The notes under the pieces: generated by a model
Seen by the model: the letters and a program-made list of their open reading frames with translations, nothing else
The model's database searches: none
Told to the model about the DNA's origin: nothing
Position numbers and translations under genes: made by a program
In this document: in pieces, positions 7,098 through 10,456 of the stretch
Position numbering within the stretch: the stretch's first letter is position 1
How the letters are laid out: every line of letters starts with the position of its first letter
Source: an uncultured bacterium
GTDB lineage: Bacteria > Patescibacteriota > Minisyncoccia > Phycocordibacterales > UBA1006
Direction: 5' to 3'
DNA: 10,456 nucleotides
NCBI GenBank assembly: GCA_903873095.1
Contig: CAIQMU010000028.1
Span: forward strand, 1-10,456

Positions 7098-7568
7098 ATG
7101 AAACCAACATCATCAAAACTCATATGGATTATCGGTGTGGTCGTAGTGATCGGAGTTTTGGTGTACATATTTGTGATTCAGGGATCTTCTTCATCAAGTA
7201 ATTCAAGCACTGCCTCACTTGTTTCAACATCTACAGGTTCATCAGCATCAATTCCAACAGATGCGACAAGTACAGGTTCGGCCGGTGATCAAGTTGTTGC
7301 GATCTTGCGAAACTTGTCATCAATTCAACTATCAGATGCAGTGTTTCAAAATCCTGCATTTGCAATGTTGACAGATCTTAGTACGGCGCTTCCTCCAGCA
7401 ACAAACCCTGGACGTCGAAATCCATTCGCTCCGGTTGGAACAGATACAGCAGCATCATCAACACCGACCGCATTATCTACAGGTACCATAACGACACCTC
7501 CTGCTTCATCTGCTAAATCAACCCCTTCGACAGGTAAGGCAAGTATGGGAACAGGTACAGGGTTATAA
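7098..7568 (+). CDS. Short PilP-like pilus protein
   Basis: A 156-residue protein with one membrane segment (about 8-27), a Ser/Thr-rich low-complexity stretch (28-63), a conserved-looking middle (VVAILRNLSSIQLSDAVFQ, then PAFAMLTDLS), and the motif GRRNPFAPV (105-113). An NPF or DPF motif of this kind is typical of PilP and GspC-like linkers. The tail is again Ser/Thr/Gly-rich. Classic PilP is a lipoprotein that contacts the secretin PilQ through a C-terminal beta-domain; here there is no lipobox Cys and no such domain. Position after pilO, 12 nt from its stop, supports a role in the alignment complex. Orthology to PilP is inference. Confidence 0.65.
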   Translation: MKPTSSKLIWIIGVVVVIGVLVYIFVIQGSSSSSNSSTASLVSTSTGSSASIPTDATSTGSAGDQVVAILRNLSSIQLSDAVFQNPAFAMLTDLSTALPPATNPGRRNPFAPVGTDTAASSTPTALSTGTITTPPASSAKSTPSTGKASMGTGTGL

Positions 7569-7580
7569 AAATATTTTTTA

Positions 7581-7607
7581 AAAACTGTGAACATCACAGT
7601 TTTTTTT
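7581..7607 (+). terminator. Intrinsic terminator after the pilNOP genes
   Basis: A perfect 10-bp stem AAAACTGTGA (7581-7590) / TCACAGTTTT (7594-7603), ACA loop, in a run of eight T. It ends the pilN-pilO-pilP unit, so pilB must be transcribed from its own promoter. Confidence 0.9.
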
Positions 7608-7633
7608 ATTGCCTTTTATAAAAATTTACATGC

Positions 7634-7687
7634 TATACCACCACACCAATTTGAAAAAATTGGTTTTTAAATTGGTGTGGTGGTATA
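7634..7687. repeat. Perfect 19-bp inverted repeat spanning the pilB promoter
   Basis: The left arm (7634-7652, TATACCACCACACCAATTT) is the exact reverse complement of the right arm (7669-7687), with a 16-nt A/T-rich loop. The right arm contains the extended -10 of pilB. It could be an operator for a dimeric regulator or, in read-through RNA, a 19-bp hairpin ending 10 nt before the ATG. Confidence 0.9.
7645..7668 (+). terminator. Alternative terminator-like hairpin inside the inverted repeat
   Basis: ACCAATTT (7645-7652), GAAA loop, AAATTGGT (7657-7664), then TTTT. The same left segment also pairs with the identical AAATTGGT at 7669-7676 in the long repeat, so the two structures exclude each other. 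The stem is A/T-rich, so termination would be weak. Confidence 0.45.
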
Positions 7688-7689
7688 AT
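7660..7689 (+). promoter_or_regulatory. Promoter of pilB, near-leaderless
   Basis: TTGGTT (7660-7665), 18-bp spacer, TATAAT (7684-7689) with an extended TGG at 7681-7683. The box ends 8 nt before ATG 7698, so the transcript should start at or next to the start codon, without a Shine-Dalgarno. Confidence 0.65.
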
Positions 7690-7697
7690 TTTCTCAT

Positions 7698-9434
7698 ATG
7701 GGATTTCTTGAACAACTTGTAACAAGTGGTGTGATCAATCGCTACCAAATGGAAGACATTGTCGAGAAGGCAAAGACACTCGACGGTGATATTGATAAAG
7801 CTCTCGCAAATGCGGGTGTTTCGGCTGATGCAGTTCGTTCTGCAAAATCATCAGTATTTGGTGTCCCAGAACGCACACTTAATTTCCAAAACTTTTCATT
7901 TGATGTTTTGAAATTTATCTCTCCTGATGCATCAGTGAATTATAAGATTGCACCCATCGGAATGAATCATGGTGTACTCGAAGTTGGAATGCTTGATCCA
8001 GGAGACGTTGCAGCCGAAGGAGCTTTGCAGTTTATCTCGTCAAAAATAAAAATGCCGATTGATCGGTTTGTTATTTCGTACGACGATTTTAATAAAATTG
8101 CCGAAGGATACCAAGGTGTCACAAAACTTGATAATGATGAGGGTGGAAATTCAAATGCATTTGCGGATGAAATTTTGGACGTTCCTCTTGATGAGGCTGA
8201 TAATACATCAACAACCAATGTTGCCGGCGACATCACCGAAGACGCACCAGCGACAAAAATGATTGGTGTGATCGTGAAAAATGCGATCGACGGAGGAGCA
8301 TCTGATATTCATATTGAAAACGTCGGTTCAGAAGTCCGTGTTCGTTACCGAGTAGACGGAATTTTGCATACATCACTTCGTCCAAATAAATCATTTGCAA
8401 GCGCACTTGTTGCCAAGGTAAAAACACTTGCCAATATGAAACTCGATGAGAAACGAAAACCGCAAGACGGGCGTTTTGTTGCCGTAGTCGACAAGGGAAC
8501 AGGGCACGAACGCAAAGTCGATTTCCGTGTTTCGACACTGCCAACGTTTTACGGTGAAAAAGTCGTAATCCGTATCCTTGATCCAGAGCGAGGTGTTAAA
8601 ACACTCGAAGATGTGGGGCTTTCGCCTGAACACCTGGCACTGGTACGCGAAACATTGACGCGTCCACACGGAATGATTTTGATGACAGGTCCAACAGGAG
8701 AAGGAAAGTCAACAACCTTGTATGCAATGCTCAAGGAGCTTGATCGAGAAAAATTAAATATTGTATCACTCGAAGATCCGATTGAATACAACATTCCCGG
8801 AATCAATCAGTCCCAAGTAAAACCAGAAATCGGCTATGACTTTGCTGATGGATTGCGCAGTATTTTGCGCCAAGACCCGGACGTTATCATGGTTGGTGAA
8901 ATCCGCGACAAAGACACGGCGCGACTTGCCATTCAGGCAGCGCTTACGGGTCACTTGGTATTTGCAACACTTCACACCAACAGTGCGATCGGTGCGATTC
9001 CCCGTTTGATTGATATGGGTGTTGATCCCTATTTGATTGCCCCGACGCTGTTGATGTCGATGGCGCAACGACTTGTTCAAAAAATTATTCCAAATACGGG
9101 ACTTGCGATTCCTGTCGAAGGTGCGATTGCAGAACAGTTGCAAAAAGAATTTGCAGATTTGCCTGCTGATTACTTGAAAAAACTTCCGATCACCGACACT
9201 GTTTATGAAGCGCAAAAATCAGCAAGTAGTGAATCGGGAATGCATGGACGAATTCCTGTTGCAGAAATGTTCACGGTCGACAAGGAAGTTGAAAATATTA
9301 TTTTAACGAATCCGACTGAAAACGCGATTTACGAATACGTCCGAAAAAACCAAGGCATGCTTACTATCAAGGAAGACGCGATACTCAAATCGATGGAAGG
9401 GAAAGTGCCTTGGAGTGAGGTGAATAGTTTGTAA
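7698..9434 (+). CDS. pilB: Type IV pilus extension ATPase PilB/GspE
   Basis: A 578-residue hexameric cytoplasmic ATPase that powers pilin polymerisation. Residues 1-145 form an MshEN-type N-terminal domain. After an acidic linker (about 147-185) come the N2 domain, with GASDIHIE and RVRYRVDGIL, and the RecA-like domain. Walker A is GPTGEGKST (331-339, Lys337), the Asp box VSLEDPIEYNIPG (about 356-368), Walker B DVIMVGEIRD (395-404, Glu401), and the His box TGHLVFATLHTN (417-428). Family members usually carry a four-cysteine zinc site before GR.PV.E; here the region keeps MHGRIPVAEMF but has no cysteine, and the whole protein is cysteine-free. Walker A has Glu and Ser where GSGKT is commonest. 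The PilB-type N-terminal domain argues against PilT. pilC and pilT are not in view. Confidence 0.93.
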   Translation: MGFLEQLVTSGVINRYQMEDIVEKAKTLDGDIDKALANAGVSADAVRSAKSSVFGVPERTLNFQNFSFDVLKFISPDASVNYKIAPIGMNHGVLEVGMLDPGDVAAEGALQFISSKIKMPIDRFVISYDDFNKIAEGYQGVTKLDNDEGGNSNAFADEILDVPLDEADNTSTTNVAGDITEDAPATKMIGVIVKNAIDGGASDIHIENVGSEVRVRYRVDGILHTSLRPNKSFASALVAKVKTLANMKLDEKRKPQDGRFVAVVDKGTGHERKVDFRVSTLPTFYGEKVVIRILDPERGVKTLEDVGLSPEHLALVRETLTRPHGMILMTGPTGEGKSTTLYAMLKELDREKLNIVSLEDPIEYNIPGINQSQVKPEIGYDFADGLRSILRQDPDVIMVGEIRDKDTARLAIQAALTGHLVFATLHTNSAIGAIPRLIDMGVDPYLIAPTLLMSMAQRLVQKIIPNTGLAIPVEGAIAEQLQKEFADLPADYLKKLPITDTVYEAQKSASSESGMHGRIPVAEMFTVDKEVENIILTNPTENAIYEYVRKNQGMLTIKEDAILKSMEGKVPWSEVNSL

Positions 9435-9466
9435 TTGACACCCACCTCCACCCATGCTATCATAAT
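9435..9466 (+). promoter_or_regulatory. Consensus promoter of the non-coding RNA
   Basis: TTGACA (9435-9440) directly abuts the pilB stop (9432-9434). A 17-bp spacer is followed by TATCAT (9458-9463) within ATGCTATCATAAT (9454-9466). Transcription should start near 9470. No terminator separates it from pilB, so read-through from pilB is also possible. Confidence 0.8.
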
Positions 9467-9469
9467 CAC

Positions 9470-9730
9470 AAGTTACTTCTTTGAAACATCTGAGAAACGT
9501 ATCTCTTGTTTTTATAACAAGTTAGATATTTTTCTCATCAACATATGAGTAGCAGTGGTTATATATCCTTGTGATATATGACTATATGCCCGATCCCAGG
9601 GCCGTGACAGTAATGTCAACGAAGCTTGGTTTTAAGCCAAGAAAAATCACTCTTTTTGTTACTAGTAACCTCCTTCTAAAGGAGATGCTACTCAACTTTT
9701 TAAACCAGTTTCTTCGGAGCTGGTTTTTTT
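9470..9730 (+). ncRNA. Predicted structured RNA of about 260 nt, unknown class
   Basis: This stretch has a consensus promoter, a canonical terminator and dense base pairing. Hairpin 1 (9491-9537) stacks TGAGAAA/TTTCTCA, GTATCT/AGATAT and CTTGTT/AACAAG, 19 pairs in all. A 9-bp long-range helix (TGAGTAGCA 9546-9554 with TGCTACTCA 9686-9694) encloses several hairpins. These are a 12-pair stem (9556-9584, two G-T pairs), GCCC/GGGC (9588-9602), TGACA-GTAA-TGTCA (9605-9618, GNRA loop), a 7-pair stem (9625-9641), and CTCCTT-CTA-AAGGAG (9670-9684). The palindrome GTTACTAGTAAC (9658-9669) can also pair its AGTAAC half with GTTACT at 9472-9477, a possible pseudoknot. I see no signatures of tmRNA, RNase P RNA, SRP RNA or tRNA. 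The structure was paired by eye. The 3' end overlaps the end of cas1 by 39 bp. Confidence 0.75.
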
Positions 9731-10441
9731 ACTTGAACATCTTGTTTCATGTCGAAGTGGTGGATAGATAGGATTAAATTCTCGTTGTTCACTTACTGCA
9801 TTTCTAAATTCTAACAAATATAAATCAATCCAATAGGATAATGATATGCAGGCTCCTCTCTCTTGATGAAAATATTTTTTTGTAAGTTTTCTATTAATCA
9901 AATGAACAATGTATGCAATATCTTTTTGTGATATTTGAACGAGAGGTCTCTTTTTCTTATGAATCCAAGTAATGATTACACTGTCTACAAGAAAAGGTCG
10001 TAACCACTCTATTAAATCGTATGCCAGTGGATGTGAATGTTGTGATTGTGCACGATGAAATAATCCAAGATCTGTTGGGATATCTAATATCACACATCGT
10101 TTTTGAATATAATTTGTCAGGGTATGATATCCGATATCAAATACTCTGTTCCCCGGGTCAGATCGGTGGGGTTTTCTTTTTGGAAAAAATATTTTTGATT
10201 GTAATTCTTTTCTAATGGTAATCCAGTAGGTTCGAGCCGAACGCGCTTCATATAAAAGTATTTTTTGTACGTCGTTTAACTCAGCATATTCACTATATTT
10301 TGTAATGTGTGTAGTTGATTTCAGAATAGTAAGATTATGATCTTGAAAAAAGATTTTATCGTTAATAATTTTATAAATTGCATGGTTACCAAATTCAGAT
10401 TCTCTATATTTTATAAATTGTTCGAGCCATTTTGCATTCAT
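9692..10441 (-). CDS. cas1: CRISPR integrase Cas1, apparently without the N-terminal domain
   Basis: Cas1 integrates new spacers into CRISPR arrays. From ATG 10441 the protein has 249 residues and matches the catalytic alpha-helical domain: Glu65 in LLYEARSARTYW, NRVFDIGYHTLTNYI (98-112), His129 in LGLFHRAQ, and HPLAYDLIEWLRPFLVD (137-153) with Asp142 and Glu145 as the likely metal ligands. Canonical Cas1 has about 300-330 residues, with a beta-domain before this region and the catalytic Glu nearer 140-190. The chosen start has a TATAAT box 6 nt upstream, as in other genes here. However, the frame remains open to the window edge (five more codons, TTG at 10456), so a longer form cannot be excluded. 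The C-terminal residues KKTSSEETGLKS come from the terminator of the opposing RNA. No Cas2, effector or array lies in the window. Short Cas1 without Cas2 is known in type V-C and V-D systems. Confidence 0.88.
   Translation of the reverse strand: MNAKWLEQFIKYRESEFGNHAIYKIINDKIFFQDHNLTILKSTTHITKYSEYAELNDVQKILLYEARSARTYWITIRKELQSKIFFPKRKPHRSDPGNRVFDIGYHTLTNYIQKRCVILDIPTDLGLFHRAQSQHSHPLAYDLIEWLRPFLVDSVIITWIHKKKRPLVQISQKDIAYIVHLINRKLTKKYFHQERGACISLSYWIDLYLLEFRNAVSEQREFNPIYPPLRHETRCSSKKTSSEETGLKS
9702..9730 (+). terminator. UUCG-capped intrinsic terminator of the non-coding RNA
   Basis: Stem AAACCAG (9702-9708) / CTGGTTT (9720-9726) with a bulged T, an inner TTC/GAG closed by a TTCG tetraloop (9713-9716), and seven T (9724-9730). 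On the other strand the same bases encode the last 12 residues of Cas1. Confidence 0.92.
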
Positions 10442-10447
10442 ATTTTT

Positions 10448-10453
10448 ATTATA
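10448..10453 (-). promoter_or_regulatory. -10 box supporting a short Cas1 start
   Basis: A perfect TATAAT on the minus strand ends 6 nt before ATG 10441, the leaderless arrangement seen for asnB, comF, pilM and pilB. The -35 would lie beyond the window. If cas1 is read from an upstream gene or start, this match is coincidental. Confidence 0.4.
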
Positions 10454-10456
10454 CAA

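Noticed and set aside
8233..9215. Minus-strand ORFs of 103, 92, 85 and 149 residues within pilB
   Set aside because: They are antisense to conserved ATPase motifs, overlap each other, and are rich in Arg, Gln and Cys in a way typical of shadow frames.
9667..9684. AACCTCCTT followed by AAGGAG, similar to the 3' end of 16S rRNA
   Set aside because: The upstream sequence shows no conserved 16S helices. It is a 6-bp hairpin in the predicted RNA. The AAGGAG directly abuts an ATG (9685) and is paired, so it is not a useful ribosome binding site.
9470..9730. tmRNA, RNase P RNA, SRP RNA or 6S RNA
   Set aside because: No tRNA-like ends or CCA, no RNase P GAGGAAAGTCC-type core, no SRP GGAAGGAAGCA-type loop, and no single long bulged rod as in 6S RNA.
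9571..9771. Possible 66-residue plus-strand ORF in the non-coding RNA region
   Set aside because: It begins at TTG without a Shine-Dalgarno or leaderless promoter, runs through the paired stems and through the intrinsic terminator, and extends into cas1 antisense.
9692..10441. cas1 as a casposase or a generic transposase
   Set aside because: The Cas1 motifs are clear, but no DNA polymerase gene, terminal inverted repeats or target duplication is visible to support a casposon.
9435..10456. CRISPR array beside cas1
   Set aside because: No repeat of 15 bp or more with regular spacing was seen in this part. An array may lie outside the window.

Overview
The window looks like part of a Patescibacteria (Candidate Phyla Radiation, Parcubacteria-like) chromosome. 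The evidence is moderate to low GC, short spacers, a type IV pilus module (pilM, an unrelated insert, pilN, pilO, a short pilP-like gene, pilB) with no PilQ or lipobox, and many starts with a -10 box directly before the ATG instead of a Shine-Dalgarno. TGA works as a stop: two genes end in TGA next to or inside terminators, which argues against the recoded Gracilibacteria and Absconditabacteria. The lineage call is inference; no rRNA or other marker is present.

Layout. Positions 1-3265 hold three minus-strand genes: a class II glutamine-hydrolysing asparagine synthase (cut by the left edge), a membrane-anchored C39-like cysteine peptidase, and a ComF-type phosphoribosyltransferase. A 94-bp palindromic element lies between the peptidase and comF. 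A divergent promoter region leads to a small unknown gene with its own promoter and terminator. From 3824 to 9434 runs the pilus assembly module. It is split after pilM by a self-contained unit (own promoter, strong Shine-Dalgarno, own terminator, different codon use) encoding a 241-residue protein of unknown function. pilB has its own promoter inside a perfect 19-bp inverted repeat.

The right end is the most unusual part. Directly after the pilB stop, a consensus promoter (TTGACA, 17 bp, TATCAT) drives a non-coding stretch of about 260 nt. This folds by eye into one long hairpin, a 9-bp long-range helix enclosing several hairpins, and a UUCG-capped intrinsic terminator. Its 3' end overlaps, on the opposite strand, the end of a cas1 gene. 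The likely Cas1 start (TATAAT 6 nt before ATG) would give a 249-residue protein carrying only the catalytic alpha-helical domain. This recalls the short Cas1 of type V-C and V-D CRISPR systems, which lack Cas2 and use a scoutRNA cofactor. The effector and array, if any, would lie to the right of the window.

How the genes may work together: PilM, PilN, PilO and the PilP-like protein form the inner-membrane alignment complex, and PilB is the extension ATPase. PilC, PilT, prepilins and the prepilin peptidase are not here. Pilus and ComF proteins are linked to DNA uptake elsewhere and Cas1 integrates DNA, but a functional link between them is speculation.
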